Assembly (NCBI GenBank): GCA_016182785.1
Contig: JACPFU010000030.1
Coordinates: 1-64,000, forward strand
Reading direction: 5' to 3'
From: Lysobacterales bacterium
GTDB taxonomy: Bacteria; Pseudomonadota; Gammaproteobacteria; Xanthomonadales; Ahniellaceae
DNA: 64,000 nt
Shown: positions 30,284-42,266 of the stretch, piece by piece
Layout: each line of letters opens with the position of its first letter
Numbering within the stretch: the first letter of the stretch is position 1
The notes under the pieces: model-generated
Databases searched by the model: none
Seen by the model: only the letters and a program-made list of their open reading frames with translations
What the model was told of the DNA's origin: nothing
Made by a program: the position numbers and the translations under genes

Positions 30284-31621
30284 ATGACGCCGCGCGACAC
30301 GATCGCGGCGATCGCCACCGCGCCCGGTGCCGGCGCCATCGGCATCGTGCGGCTCTCGGGTGCCGGCGCCGCGCGCATCGCGCGCGACCTGGCCCGCCTC
30401 GAACCGCGGCCGCGCCACGCGCACTACGCGACGCTGCGCGATGACGCCGGCGCGGTCATCGACCGCGGCCTGTTGCTGTGGTTTCCGGCGCCGCACTCGT
30501 TCACCGGCGAGGACGTGGTCGAACTGCAGGTGCACGGAGCGCCGGTGCTGCTCGCGCGGCTACTCGCACGCTGCATCGAACTCGGCGCGCGCCCGGCCCG
30601 CGCCGGCGAGTTTTCCGAGCGTGCATTCCTCAATGGCAAGATCGACCTAGCCCAGGCCGAGGCGATCGCCGACCTGATCGCGGCCCAGTCGGAAGCGCAG
30701 GCGCGCGCTGCGCTGCGTTCGCTCGAAGGGGCCTTCTCGCAGCGTGTGCGCGAACTGCTCGCGGCGCTCATCGCGCTGCGCCTGCAGGTCGAGGCGGCGC
30801 TCGACTTTCCCGAGGAGGAAATCGACTTCCTCGGCGACGGCGAGATCCTCGCGCAACTGGACGCGCTGCGATCGGCAGTCGCGGAGCTGCTTGCCGAAGC
30901 CGAGCGCGGGCAGCGTCTGCGCGATGGCTTGCACGCGGTCATCCTCGGCGCGCCGAACGCCGGCAAGTCGAGCCTGCTGAACTCGCTGGCCGGCGCCGAC
31001 CGCGCGATCGTCACCGCCGTTGCCGGCACCACCCGCGACCTGCTGCGCGAGGCGATCCGCATCGATGGCGTCGAGATCACCCTGGTCGACACCGCCGGCC
31101 TGCGAACGGCGCCCGACGCGATCGAAGCGGAAGGCATGCGCCGCGCGCGTGCCGAACTCGCGCGTGCCGACCTGGTCCTGCTCGTGCTTGCGCCCGAAGA
31201 CGAGGACCGGCTGCCGACGCTGCAGCGCGAGCTGCCCGTCGGTGCTGCGGTGATCGTCGTGCACAACAAGTCCGACCTCGCCGACCGCAGCGGCCACGCG
31301 CGCGGCGTCGGCGAGCACCTGCATGTCTCGGCCACCAGTGGGGCCGGGCTGGCCGAGCTGCGCGCCGCGATCCGCCGCCATGCGGCTCCGGGCGAGGGCA
31401 GCGAAGGCAGCTTCAGCGCCCGTGCGCGCCATGTCGCGGCGCTGGCGCGCGTCGCCGCGGCGCTCGCCAGCGCGCGCGAGCGACTGCTGCACGAACGCGC
31501 CGGCGAGCTGGTCGCCGAAGAACTGCGGCTGGCGCAGCAGGCGCTGTCGGAGATCACCGGCGAGTTCCGCGCCGACGACTTGCTCGGCGCGATCTTCGCG
31601 GGTTTCTGCATCGGCAAGTAG
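30284..31621 (+). CDS. mnmE: tRNA uridine-5-carboxymethylaminomethyl synthesis GTPase MnmE
   Basis: 445 residues. N-terminal tetrahydrofolate-binding domain ([37 protein letters not shown]), a helical domain, and an inserted G domain with [23 protein letters not shown] and NKSD. The C-terminal FCIGK carries the invariant Cys. With MnmG it modifies the wobble uridine of several tRNAs. mnmG is not in the window. It ends the rpmH-led series. Confidence 0.96.
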   Translation: MTPRDTIAAIATAPGAGAIGIVRLSGAGAARIARDLARLEPRPRHAHYATLRDDAGAVIDRGLLLWFPAPHSFTGEDVVELQVHGAPVLLARLLARCIELGARPARAGEFSERAFLNGKIDLAQAEAIADLIAAQSEAQARAALRSLEGAFSQRVRELLAALIALRLQVEAALDFPEEEIDFLGDGEILAQLDALRSAVAELLAEAERGQRLRDGLHAVILGAPNAGKSSLLNSLAGADRAIVTAVAGTTRDLLREAIRIDGVEITLVDTAGLRTAPDAIEAEGMRRARAELARADLVLLVLAPEDEDRLPTLQRELPVGAAVIVVHNKSDLADRSGHARGVGEHLHVSATSGAGLAELRAAIRRHAAPGEGSEGSFSARARHVAALARVAAALASARERLLHERAGELVAEELRLAQQALSEITGEFRADDLLGAIFAGFCIGK

Positions 31622-31696
31622 CCGCCACGACTGCGCCCGGCGCTGCTGCCGGCCCGGCGTCTTGCTATTCTCGCGACAGACCCTGTGGTAGTCGAA

Positions 31697-32260
31697 ATGG
31701 CTCAGGAAACACTCGAGTTCGCACGTCTGCTCGATGCCTGCCGGCACGGTGATGCGGACGCTTCGGCGCGTCTGATCCGGCAGGTCTATGCCGACCTGCA
31801 GCGACTGGCGCGCGCGCAACGCGGGCAGTTGGGCGGCACGCCAACCATGAACACGACCTCGCTGGTGCACGAGTGCTACCTGCGCATCGCCGGCCCGGTG
31901 GTTGGCCATGTCGAATCGCGCAACCACTTCTTCAACCTCGCCAGCCGCGTGATGCGACAGGTGCTGTGCGACTACGCACGCCAGCGCCTCGCCGACAAGC
32001 GCGGTGGCGGCCAGGTGCAGGTGACCGAGTCCGCGATCGACGCCGAAGGCCACGGTGAAGCCACCGAGCTGATCGAGATCGACAACCTGCTGGATCGGCT
32101 CGAGCTGGAACACGAGCGTGCCGCGCGCGTGTTCGAGTGCCGCTACTTCGCCGGACTCGGCGAGCAGGAAACCGCCGACGCCCTCGGCGTCAGCCTGCGT
32201 ACCGCGCAGCGCGAATGGAACCTGGCGCGCGGCTGGCTGGCCGAGCGGTTGGCCGGCTGA
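31697..32260 (+). CDS. ECF-like sigma factor paired with a Ser/Thr kinase
   Basis: 187 residues from the ATG at 31697 (an in-frame GTG at 31685 would add four). VYADLQRLARAQRGQ, NTTSLVHECYLRIAG, FFNLASRVMRQVLCDYARQRLADKRGG and RYFAGLGEQETADALGVSLRTAQREWNLARGWL match the TIGR02999/ECF-like sigma group. These occur next to TPR-bearing protein kinases rather than classic anti-sigma factors, as here: the kinase starts nine bases after the stop. Kinase control of sigma activity is inferred from such pairing. Confidence 0.85.
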   Translation: MAQETLEFARLLDACRHGDADASARLIRQVYADLQRLARAQRGQLGGTPTMNTTSLVHECYLRIAGPVVGHVESRNHFFNLASRVMRQVLCDYARQRLADKRGGGQVQVTESAIDAEGHGEATELIEIDNLLDRLELEHERAARVFECRYFAGLGEQETADALGVSLRTAQREWNLARGWLAERLAG

Positions 32261-32269
32261 ACGACCGCG

Positions 32270-34723
<2,454 letters not shown>

Positions 34724-34758
34724 GAGGTGTCGCAATCGTCCCGCCGGGGCGTGACCAA

Positions 34759-34780
34759 CAGGCTGCGCCTCAACAGCCTG
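34759..34780. terminator. Hairpin after the kinase gene
   Basis: CAGGCTG (34759-34765), an eight-base loop and CAGCCTG (34774-34780) form a perfect seven-pair stem 35 bases past the kinase stop. No T-run follows, so termination is uncertain. Confidence 0.35.
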
Positions 34781-34874
34781 CCCCTCGCTCACGGTGTTCG
34801 GCGTTGTTGCTGATTCACGCGCTGCCGGTCGAGGCAGCGAGCCGTTGAGCGAACCGGCGTCGCCTGGTTTGCGG

Positions 34875-35090
34875 CTATTCCACGCGCTCCCAGTCGAAGT
34901 CGCCGTAGATGCCGCCGTAGGGAATCAGCACCACCGACCAGCGCGAGCCACACACGCCGCAGTGCAGCCGCCAGCGCGGCGGGAAGCGGGCCTGGTGTTC
35001 ATCAACCACGAGCTCCGCGAACTTCCCCGGCGCATCGCCCTGGAAGCGCCGATGCGGCTGCTCGCTGCACAGGCAACGCGACGCGGCCAT
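34875..35090 (-). CDS. Small Cys-pair protein of unknown function
   Basis: 71 residues from the ATG at 35090. Two Cys pairs, CLC near the start and CGVC at about 44-47, suggest a zinc-ribbon-like or redox-active small protein. The C-terminus IPYGGIYGDFDWERVE is distinctive. Codon third positions are strongly G/C, as in neighbouring genes, and the opposite frames look poor, which supports a real gene. I do not recognise the family. It is convergent to the kinase and divergent from the first beta-helix gene. Confidence 0.55.
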   Translation of the reverse strand: MAASRCLCSEQPHRRFQGDAPGKFAELVVDEHQARFPPRWRLHCGVCGSRWSVVLIPYGGIYGDFDWERVE

Positions 35091-35194
35091 GGTCCTCGAT
35101 CCCCCGCCGCGAACCCGCGGCGCTCGCGCGGAGCATAACCCCCGCGTGCCGCCGGACCGGTGGAATCGCTTCGTTGGCGGGGCCAGAGCAACTC

Positions 35195-35230
35195 CGTTGG
35201 CGGGATCGGGCTGTGCGATCCGTATCCAAG
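35195..35230 (+). promoter_or_regulatory. Shared hairpin element, copy 1
   Basis: GTTGGCGGGATCG, then GGATCG (35203-35208) pairs with CGATCC (35216-35221) around a seven-base loop, followed by GTATCCA. The same arrangement precedes the two following secreted-protein genes. It ends 36 bases before the ATG at 35265. An extra partial GTTGGCGGGG lies just upstream at 35173. Confidence 0.6.
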
Positions 35231-35264
35231 ATCAAACCCACCCATTTGTTGCTGGAGTAACGCC

Positions 35265-36761
35265 ATGAAGCCCGCTCGCCTTGCCGCGACTCTTACCCTT
35301 TTTGCACTGGCCGCGTTGGCCGCCCTCCCCGTGTCCGCCGCCAACTTCTGCATCAGCGACGGAGATCAGCTTGCGTCCGCGTTGGTCGCTGCGACCTCGA
35401 ACGAAGAGGGCGACGAGATCCGGATCGAGTACGGCTCGCTGACCATCACTGCCCCAGTTCCCAGGGACTACCGATGGAAGTTCGATGGGCGTTACGAGGA
35501 CTACAGCCTGACCATCAGTGGCGGCTGGAGCAAGGGCAACGGCTGCGCATCCATCGCCACCAACAGCCCCGACGCCACGGTGCTCGATGCCCAGTGGGGA
35601 GGGCCCGTCTTCGTAGCCGACCTTCGTAACGGATTTGCCGGCGTGTTGACGCTCAGGAACCTGACGTTTGCCCGGGGGCAGGTCTACTACGTCGCTGGCC
35701 CGAACGGTTCACAGTGTTACGGCGCGTATGGCGGAATCGCCTGTGCCACCGGTCTGGCCGTCGAAGCCTGGTCGGGAAGCGGAGCCGTGGTGATCGACAA
35801 CGTCTTGATCACCACCGGGCGAGTCGAAGCGGGCGTTGACGCGCCGATTGTGCACCTGTGGCACCAGGATGGAGGTTCGATCAAGATGCGCAACAGCATC
35901 ATCATGGGCAACACGCTGGGCGACGGTGCACTCACGGAGGGTGTGAAGGTCCGTACGAGGACCAACAGTGTGGCGTACATCTCGAACAACTCGATCTTCA
36001 ACAACACCGTGACTTCCGCGGAGGCCGGGTTGACCGTCGATGGCACGGCCACCCTTTCGAACAACGCTATCGCCAACAACAGCTCGGTCGTCGCCACTGC
36101 CTATCAGTACACCGCCTACAACGTGTCGCAGCAGACGCTGCGCGACAATCATTTCGGCAGCAGACGATTTGCCGGTGGTGACGTGTGGCCGTTCAGTGAG
36201 ATCGGAACGACCACGGGCGATGCACAGTGGACACAATCCGGCGTCCGCATGGTGCCCAACGCCGAGTCGGTGCTGCGCGATTCCGGGGACAACACGCCCA
36301 CCGGTGGCATCCCCTCGATCGACTTTTCCGGCAACGCGCGCATCATCAACACCGTCATTGATCGCGGCGCGGTGGAGGCTGCTGCCGTTCCGCCGATCGG
36401 GCCGAGCGTGACGCCGAATTCGCCGAGCAGCGGCTCGACCACGCTGGTCCATGGTGAGGAGGGTGAGTCAGTGAGTCGGATCATCACCTTCTCGGTCAGC
36501 GGCGGAAACCTGGGCGGCACCACCACGTTGTTCTGCGACGGCATCATCGGCGCCGCGCAGGTCATCAATGGCAGTCAGACGATCAGCACCGGAGGCTACG
36601 CCGGGCTGGTCACCGTGACCGTGCCGATCACCAGCAGCCCGGTCACCCACACCGTAGGGTGTTCGGCAACGCGATCGAACGGACCGATCGCGACCTACTT
36701 CTTTCACTACCGGGTCGGGCCGGACCTGATTCTCTCCGACGGCTTCGAAACCGGGCCCTGA
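35265..36761 (+). CDS. Secreted beta-helix-like protein with C-terminal DGFE tail (paralog 1)
   Basis: 498 residues from the ATG at 35265 (GGAG 9-12 bases upstream). Signal peptide MKPARLAATLTLFALAALAALPVSA. An N-terminal module LTISGGWSKGNGCASIATNSPDATVLDA, then Asn-rich parallel beta-helix-type repeats (SIKMRNSIIMGNTL, AYISNNSIFNNTV, TLSNNAIANNSS). A C-terminal Ig-like domain (about 375-490) ends in FHYRVGPDLILSDGFETGP. It is a close paralog of the protein at 38215. Function unknown; carbohydrate or surface adhesion is typical of the fold. The short DGFE tail recurs on unrelated exported proteins here. Confidence 0.8.
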   Translation: MKPARLAATLTLFALAALAALPVSAANFCISDGDQLASALVAATSNEEGDEIRIEYGSLTITAPVPRDYRWKFDGRYEDYSLTISGGWSKGNGCASIATNSPDATVLDAQWGGPVFVADLRNGFAGVLTLRNLTFARGQVYYVAGPNGSQCYGAYGGIACATGLAVEAWSGSGAVVIDNVLITTGRVEAGVDAPIVHLWHQDGGSIKMRNSIIMGNTLGDGALTEGVKVRTRTNSVAYISNNSIFNNTVTSAEAGLTVDGTATLSNNAIANNSSVVATAYQYTAYNVSQQTLRDNHFGSRRFAGGDVWPFSEIGTTTGDAQWTQSGVRMVPNAESVLRDSGDNTPTGGIPSIDFSGNARIINTVIDRGAVEAAAVPPIGPSVTPNSPSSGSTTLVHGEEGESVSRIITFSVSGGNLGGTTTLFCDGIIGAAQVINGSQTISTGGYAGLVTVTVPITSSPVTHTVGCSATRSNGPIATYFFHYRVGPDLILSDGFETGP

Positions 36762-36796
36762 GCCTGGCTGGTCGAGGCGCGCGTGGCGTTCGTCGC

Positions 36797-36832
36797 GATT
36801 GGCGGGATCGCCCCCGGCGATCCGTATCCAGG
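36797..36832 (+). promoter_or_regulatory. Shared hairpin element, copy 2
   Basis: The strongest copy: GGATCGCC (36805-36812), loop CCC, GGCGATCC (36816-36823), then GTATCCAGG. It lies 35 bases after the upstream stop and 63 bases before the ATG at 36894. Confidence 0.65.
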
Positions 36833-36893
36833 GACAGACGCGGTCACGCATTGGCGGCACCGCGCCGTCCCCTGAGTTCCCGAGGAATCGATC

Positions 36894-38015
36894 ATGCACG
36901 ACTCCACCCCTTCGACCCGGCGGCCGCATGCCGCGACGGCTGCCGTGCACGCTCGGCATCGCCTGCGCTTGGGCAGCCTGCTCGGCGTCGTGCTGGCGCT
37001 GCTCGCGTTGCCCGGTGCCGGCCACGCCTTCGTGCGTTGCGTCACCACCTCCGAGGCGCTGACCACCGCATTGCAGGACGCTTACTCGACCGCGGACGCG
37101 GTCAGTTACATCCTGATCGCCGAAGGCACCTACACCAGCAGCGACGGCTTCTCGCTGACGCTGGTCAACCCCATCCAGGGCATCAACCTGGTGGGCGGAT
37201 TTTCCAGGCCGAGCTGCGCGACCAAGGTGCAGGATCCGGCCTCGGCGACGGTGCTGGTCGGTACGCCCCTGTTCCCGGCACTGAGGGTGCGCACGCACGA
37301 ACCGGCCCAGGTGCAAAACATCTACATCGCCGACCTGAGCCTGCGCCATCCGGGCTACACCGGCAGCCTGACCGGCGCCTGCCTGCACGTCGAAAACTGG
37401 AAGGCCAGCCACCAGGTGACCATCGAGCGCGTGCGCATCGAACAGTGCAACGCCACGCAGCGCGCCGCAGCGCAGGTGGGCGGCCCGGGAACCAGCATCG
37501 TGCGCAACCTGCTGCTCCGCGACAACGCGACGCCCAAGGCCGCCTCGTTCCAGGCGGTATCGGGCGGCACGCTCTCACTCGCCCAGCTCACGGTCGTGCA
37601 TAACGCCGGCCAGATTGGCCTGGAGCTGATTTCCGGCGGAAGCGGCAGCAAACTGTTCCTGAGCAACAGCGTGGTGACCAGCAACGCCCCGAATCCGTTC
37701 GGCACCAACATCGACGCCTGGCACGATGCACTCGGCGAGATCCGGCTCGAACGCGTGCATGCCGACATCATCAACGGCAGCCCCACCGCCAACATCGCGC
37801 CGAGCAGCGGCGACCCCGGTTTCGTTTCCGCCACCGACCCGCACCTGCGCGACGACTCGGTCCTGGTGGACAGCGGCGTGCCCAATCCCACCGGCAATGC
37901 CGGAACGCTCGACGCCGACGGCAAGGCGCGCGTGTTCGGCGCGGCGGTGGACGTGGGCGCGTTCGAGTACGTGCCCGATGCGCTGTTCTCCGACGGCTTC
38001 GAGACCGGGCCCTGA
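36894..38015 (+). CDS. Secreted beta-helix protein with choice-of-anchor-Q-like end and DGFE tail
   Basis: 373 residues. An Arg/His-rich leader, then the signal core LGSLLGVVLALLALPGAGHA. The VGGFSRPSCAT..DPASATVLVG module is shared with both neighbours. A parallel beta-helix region follows and ends in RVFGAAVDVGAFEYVP, the pattern of the choice-of-anchor Q group. The last residues are ALFSDGFETGP. It lacks the Ig-like domain of its neighbours yet keeps the same tail, which shows that the tail is modular. Function unknown; export to the periplasm or cell surface is likely. Confidence 0.78.
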   Translation: MHDSTPSTRRPHAATAAVHARHRLRLGSLLGVVLALLALPGAGHAFVRCVTTSEALTTALQDAYSTADAVSYILIAEGTYTSSDGFSLTLVNPIQGINLVGGFSRPSCATKVQDPASATVLVGTPLFPALRVRTHEPAQVQNIYIADLSLRHPGYTGSLTGACLHVENWKASHQVTIERVRIEQCNATQRAAAQVGGPGTSIVRNLLLRDNATPKAASFQAVSGGTLSLAQLTVVHNAGQIGLELISGGSGSKLFLSNSVVTSNAPNPFGTNIDAWHDALGEIRLERVHADIINGSPTANIAPSSGDPGFVSATDPHLRDDSVLVDSGVPNPTGNAGTLDADGKARVFGAAVDVGAFEYVPDALFSDGFETGP

Positions 38016-38027
38016 GCCACCAGGGCG

Positions 38028-38062
38028 GTTGGCGGGATCGCCCGCAGCAATCCGTATCCAGG
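38028..38062 (+). promoter_or_regulatory. Shared hairpin element, copy 3
   Basis: GGATCGC (38035-38041) and GCAATCC (38047-38053) pair with one mismatch around a five-base loop, followed by GTATCCAGG. It lies 13 bases after the upstream stop and 154 bases before the ATG at 38215. The flanking GTTGGCGG and GTATCCA are the same as in the other copies. Confidence 0.6.
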
Positions 38063-38214
38063 AACAAGGCGTCACTGGCTCGATGGCCGTCGGGCGGACG
38101 CCGCCGCCAACCGGGGAGATTCGAGGTTGCGGACGCGCATCAGCACGGTCACCCCGAAACCGTGCGGGTGAACGGCCAGAACGGTTCCTTTTTGCCAGGC
38201 AGGAGAAACGTGCC

Positions 38215-39708
38215 ATGACCACGTACAAGACCATTCCCTCGACGATTCCATTGCTGGCCATGCTCCTTGTTGCGGCGTGGCCACTCGACTCGCGCGGTGC
38301 GACCTTCTGCGTCGCCACCGGCAACCAGCTTGCGGCGGCACTGTCGAGTGCCACCTCGAATGCGGAATCCGACGAGATCAAGATCGAATACGGCACGCTG
38401 ACCAGCGATGTCCAGGCGCCAAAAAACTATCAATGGATCTTCGACGGCCGTGGCGAGGAGTACGCCACCACAATCAGTGGCGGTTGGACCAAGAGCAACG
38501 GTTGCGCGTCGATCGCAACCAATGACCCTGCGGCCACCGTGCTCGATGGACAGTATTGGGGACCGGTGTTTCTGGCCGACCTGCGCTATGACTTCTCGGG
38601 CACCTTCACGATCAAGAACCTGACCTTCGCACGCGGGAAGCTGTTCAACACCGCGTGCATCAGCGGCAATGTTGGAATCACATGCGCCTCGGGGCTTGGC
38701 ATTGAGGCGTGGGCGTTGCCTGGCGCAGCGGTGACCGTGGACAACGTGCTGGTGCGTAGCGGAGTCTCCGAGTCCGGAGTGATCCGCGGGATCGTGGCCT
38801 TGGTCATGACTGGCGGTGGCACGTTGAAGCTGCGCAACAGCATTGTGATGGGCAATGATCTGAGTGCCGGTGCGGGGACTGAAGGTGTCAGAGTCAACGT
38901 CAGCAACAACACCATCGCCTATTTGAACAACAACTCGATCTTCGGCAACACGGTTCGCTCCGATTCCGTCGGCCTGGAGGTCACCGGCGTCGCAACACTG
39001 GCCAACAATGCGGTCGCCGACAACGCGACCACCGGTCCGGACACTGCGTATCAGTTCATCGCGAACAATGTCTCGACGATGACCCTGCGAAACAACCATT
39101 TTGGAACCAGGCGATACGCTGGCGGCGGGTTTCCGTTCTTGGAAGTCAGCACCACGACCGGTGATGCTGAGTGGACCCAGACCGGCTACAAAATGGTGCC
39201 GGATACGGAGTCGGTGTTGCGAGACTCCGGGCAGAATGCTCCTTCGGGCGGACTTCCTACGATCGACTTCTCGGGATACGCGCGAATCCAGAATGCGGTC
39301 ATTGATCGAGGTGCTGTGGAAGCCGAGCCGCCACCGACGATTGGTCCTGCCGTCACCCCGAGCTCGCCGGTCAGCGGATCCACGACTATGGTTGTCGGCA
39401 CCGCCGGCAGCATTGCGCTGCGCTGGATCGCGTTTTCCGCGAGTGGCGGGACTTTGGGCGGCACCACCCAATTGCTGTGCGACTTCATTGCTGGTAGCGG
39501 AACCATTCTTGGCAATGCCAGCCAGACCGTCACCACCGGGGCAGGTGCGGGTCAAGTGAGTCTTTCCCTGCCTGTCACGAGCACGCTCCAGGACCATACC
39601 GTCATGTGCACGGCGGATCGCCAGAACGGCGGCATCCAGTCGTTCTTCATGCATTATCGCGTTGGCCCCGACGTGATCATGACCGACGGCTTCGAATCCT
39701 CGCCCTGA
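38215..39708 (+). CDS. Secreted beta-helix-like protein with C-terminal DGFE tail (paralog 2)
   Basis: 497 residues from the ATG at 38215. Signal peptide ends near WPLDSRGA. It aligns with the protein at 35265 along its length: TISGGWTKSNGCASIATNDPAATVLDG, the same FARGK step, Asn-rich beta-helix repeats, and an Ig-like domain ending FMHYRVGPDVIMTDGFESSP. Lower GC and more A/T third positions than neighbouring housekeeping genes hint at different selection or age. Presumably a duplicate of the first paralog with the anchor-Q gene between them. Confidence 0.8.
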   Translation: MTTYKTIPSTIPLLAMLLVAAWPLDSRGATFCVATGNQLAAALSSATSNAESDEIKIEYGTLTSDVQAPKNYQWIFDGRGEEYATTISGGWTKSNGCASIATNDPAATVLDGQYWGPVFLADLRYDFSGTFTIKNLTFARGKLFNTACISGNVGITCASGLGIEAWALPGAAVTVDNVLVRSGVSESGVIRGIVALVMTGGGTLKLRNSIVMGNDLSAGAGTEGVRVNVSNNTIAYLNNNSIFGNTVRSDSVGLEVTGVATLANNAVADNATTGPDTAYQFIANNVSTMTLRNNHFGTRRYAGGGFPFLEVSTTTGDAEWTQTGYKMVPDTESVLRDSGQNAPSGGLPTIDFSGYARIQNAVIDRGAVEAEPPPTIGPAVTPSSPVSGSTTMVVGTAGSIALRWIAFSASGGTLGGTTQLLCDFIAGSGTILGNASQTVTTGAGAGQVSLSLPVTSTLQDHTVMCTADRQNGGIQSFFMHYRVGPDVIMTDGFESSP

Positions 39709-39815
39709 GATGCGGCCACGGGCGGCCGGGAACGGCGGCCGCCCCGTTCGTCACGGCCTCGCTTCCGCGATCGCGCGCTCGGTGCTAGAACGCTGCGACC
39801 CTTGGGAGCGAACCG

Positions 39816-42110
39816 ATGCGTAGCGTATTCACCGCGGCCGCGATGGCCTGTGCGACGGTGTGGCCGATGACGAACCTGCATGCCGAAGAACTGACGATCG
39901 AACGCATCTACGACGCGCCGGCGCTGGCCGGCAAGACGCCGATGAGCCTGAAGGTGTCGCCGGATGGCTCGCGCGTGACCTTCCTGCGCGGCAAGGACAC
40001 GGACCAGTACCAGCTCGACCTGTGGGAATACGACATCGCCTCGAAAGAGACGCGCATGCTGGTCGACTCCAAGGTGCTGCTGCCCGAGGAGGAGCAGCTG
40101 TCGGACGAGGAGAAGGCCAAGCGCGAGCGCGCGCGTACCGCGAGCCTCAAGGGCATCATCGAATACGGCTTCTCGCCGGACGGCGCCAAGCTGCTGTTTC
40201 CGCTGAACGGCGAGTTGTTCCTGTACGACCTCGGCGCGGACGAGACCCAGCAGGCCGGTCGCGTGCGCAAGCTGACGCACAAGGAACTCGGCTTCGCGAC
40301 CGATGCCCGGGTGTCGCCGAAGGGCGGCTTCGTCAGCTTCGTGCGCAACCAGAACCTGTGGTTGATCGAGTTGGCGACCGACCGTTCGATCCAGCTGACG
40401 CGCGATGGCGGCGGGCTGGTCAGCAATGGTGTTGCCGAGTTCATCGCGCAGGAGGAAATGGGCCGCTTCGATGGCTACTGGTGGGCGCCGGACGACTCGA
40501 TGATCGCGTTCGCGCGCGTCGACGAAACGCCGGTGCCGGTGCAGCGCCGCTTCGAGATCAATGCCGAGGACACCAGCGTCGTCGAGCAGCGCTATCCGGC
40601 CGCAGGGCAGCCAAACGCGGCGGTCCGGCTCGGCGTGATCCGCATCGCCGATGCCGCGCCCGCGGAAGTCGCGAACACCGGCGCCGGGTCGGCGCTGTTG
40701 CCGGCCGAGGTGAAGATCCGCTGGGTCGACCTGGGCGAAGATCGCGACATCTACCTGGCCCGCGCCGAGTGGTTCGCCGACAGCAGCGCACTGAGCTTCC
40801 AGGTGCAGACGCGCAACCAGCGCCGGCTCGACCTGCGCGCCTGGTCGGTGCGCGACCAGTCGATCTCGACCCTGCTCAGCGAGAGCAGCCAGACCTGGGT
40901 CAACCTGCACGACGACCTGCAGTTCCTCGACAGCGGCGACTTCGTCTGGGCGAGCGAGCGTGACGGCTTCAAGCGCCTCTACCTGCATGGTCGCGATGGC
41001 GCGCTCAAGCACGCGCTGACGCCGGAAGCCTGGGTGGTCGACAACCTGCTCGCGATCGACGAGCGCAACGACCGCCTGTTCTTCGCCTCCGGCGGCCCCG
41101 ACCCGACGCAGAAGCACGTCTACATGACGCCGCTGTCCTTGCCGGTGAAAGAAGTGGCGCAGATCACCCACGAAGCCGGCATGCACAACGCCAGCTTCCC
41201 GAAGCAGGCAAACGTGTTCGTCGCCAGCCATTCCGATCCGGCCACGCCGCCGCGCGTGCGCCTGTTCGACGCCGCCGGCGTGGAACTCGCGGTGCTCGAA
41301 GCCAACGAGCTCAAGGAGGGTCATCCGTACTGGCCGTATGCGGCCGAGCACTCGGTGCCCGAGTTCGGCGAGATCACCGGCGCCGAAGGCCAGAAGCTGC
41401 GCTACCGCGTGTTCAAGCCAGCCGGCTTCGACGCCGCGCACCAGTACCCGGTGGTCGTGCACATCTACGGCGGTCCGCACGGGCAGATGGTCACGCAGAG
41501 CTGGACGGATCCCTTCCTCCAGGTGCTCACGCGCAAGGGCTTCGTCGTGTTCCAGCTCGACAACCGCGGCATGTATCGCCGCGGCAAGGCGTTCGAGGAA
41601 GCGCTGTTCCGGCACATGGGTTCGGTCGAGGTGGTCGATCAGCGCGAGGGCGTGAAGTGGCTGCGCGCGCAGCCCTGGGTGGCGGGCGACAAGATCGGCT
41701 TCTACGGCTGGAGCTACGGCGGCTACATGGCGCTGCAGGTGCTCGGCCAGGCCAGCGACGACTTCGCCGCCGTGGTCGCCGGCGCGCCGGTTACCGACTG
41801 GGCGCTGTATGACACGCACTACACCGAGCGCTACATGGACCACCCCAAGGACAACGCCGAAGGCTATGCGCAGAGCAGCGTGTTCGCGCATCTCGACGGC
41901 ATGCGCTCCGACCTGCTGCTGATCCACGGCATGGCCGACGACAATGTGCTGTTCACCAACAGCACGCGCCTGATGAGCGCGCTGCAACAACGCGGCAAGG
42001 CCTTCGAGCTGATGACCTACCCCGGCGGCAAGCACGGCATCGCCGCGCCGTGGATGAAGAAGCACGCCAACAACGCCATCGTTGATTTCTTCGAGCGAAA
42101 GCTGAAGTAG
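39816..42110 (+). CDS. Dipeptidyl peptidase IV-type serine peptidase (S9)
   Basis: 764 residues. Short signal peptide (to about HAEE). An N-terminal DPP-IV beta-propeller holds the substrate-binding Glu pair in FIAQEEMGRFDGYWWAPDDS. The C-terminal alpha/beta-hydrolase has GWSYGGYM with nucleophile Ser633, HGMADDNVLF and the final GGKHGI His. Periplasmic removal of X-Pro or X-Ala dipeptides is the family activity. The TAG stop is formed by the first bases of a palindromic repeat (GTAGGGGC at 42107). Confidence 0.9.
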   Translation: MRSVFTAAAMACATVWPMTNLHAEELTIERIYDAPALAGKTPMSLKVSPDGSRVTFLRGKDTDQYQLDLWEYDIASKETRMLVDSKVLLPEEEQLSDEEKAKRERARTASLKGIIEYGFSPDGAKLLFPLNGELFLYDLGADETQQAGRVRKLTHKELGFATDARVSPKGGFVSFVRNQNLWLIELATDRSIQLTRDGGGLVSNGVAEFIAQEEMGRFDGYWWAPDDSMIAFARVDETPVPVQRRFEINAEDTSVVEQRYPAAGQPNAAVRLGVIRIADAAPAEVANTGAGSALLPAEVKIRWVDLGEDRDIYLARAEWFADSSALSFQVQTRNQRRLDLRAWSVRDQSISTLLSESSQTWVNLHDDLQFLDSGDFVWASERDGFKRLYLHGRDGALKHALTPEAWVVDNLLAIDERNDRLFFASGGPDPTQKHVYMTPLSLPVKEVAQITHEAGMHNASFPKQANVFVASHSDPATPPRVRLFDAAGVELAVLEANELKEGHPYWPYAAEHSVPEFGEITGAEGQKLRYRVFKPAGFDAAHQYPVVVHIYGGPHGQMVTQSWTDPFLQVLTRKGFVVFQLDNRGMYRRGKAFEEALFRHMGSVEVVDQREGVKWLRAQPWVAGDKIGFYGWSYGGYMALQVLGQASDDFAAVVAGAPVTDWALYDTHYTERYMDHPKDNAEGYAQSSVFAHLDGMRSDLLLIHGMADDNVLFTNSTRLMSALQQRGKAFELMTYPGGKHGIAAPWMKKHANNAIVDFFERKLK

Positions 42111-42186
42111 GGGCGGCCCCCCGGGGCCGCCCTGGCTACAGGGTGCGACCACGTCATCACGGGCAACCACGGGGGGTTGCCCCTAC
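42107..42186. repeat. Palindromic repeat doublet, copy 1
   Basis: An 80-base unit running from GTAGGGGC to GCCCCTAC. Left arm GGCGGCCCCCCGGGGCCGCC folds on itself, and right arm GGGCAACCACGGGGGGTTGCCC does the same. A 28-base spacer (ending TGCGACCACGTCATCAC) joins them. The right arm is the inverted form of the element at 172. The TAG in the first four bases is the stop of the peptidase gene. Confidence 0.85.
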
Positions 42187-42266
42187 GGGGGATCGTGCAC
42201 CGTGTCAGCCACGCAGGACCGACGCGCGTCCCGAACCACGGCCGACACCGATCCCGCCGGAATCAT

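Noticed and set aside
34794..35138. A 114-codon plus-strand frame opposite the Cys-pair gene
   Set aside because: No ribosome site and a composition unlike exported or cytosolic proteins; the minus-strand frame is better.
35195..38062. The shared hairpins as c-di-GMP or other known riboswitches
   Set aside because: Too short, and no match to GEMM or other aptamer cores I know.
39654..42170. An 838-codon minus-strand open frame
   Set aside because: Antisense to the DPP-IV peptidase, which has all its catalytic motifs on the plus strand.
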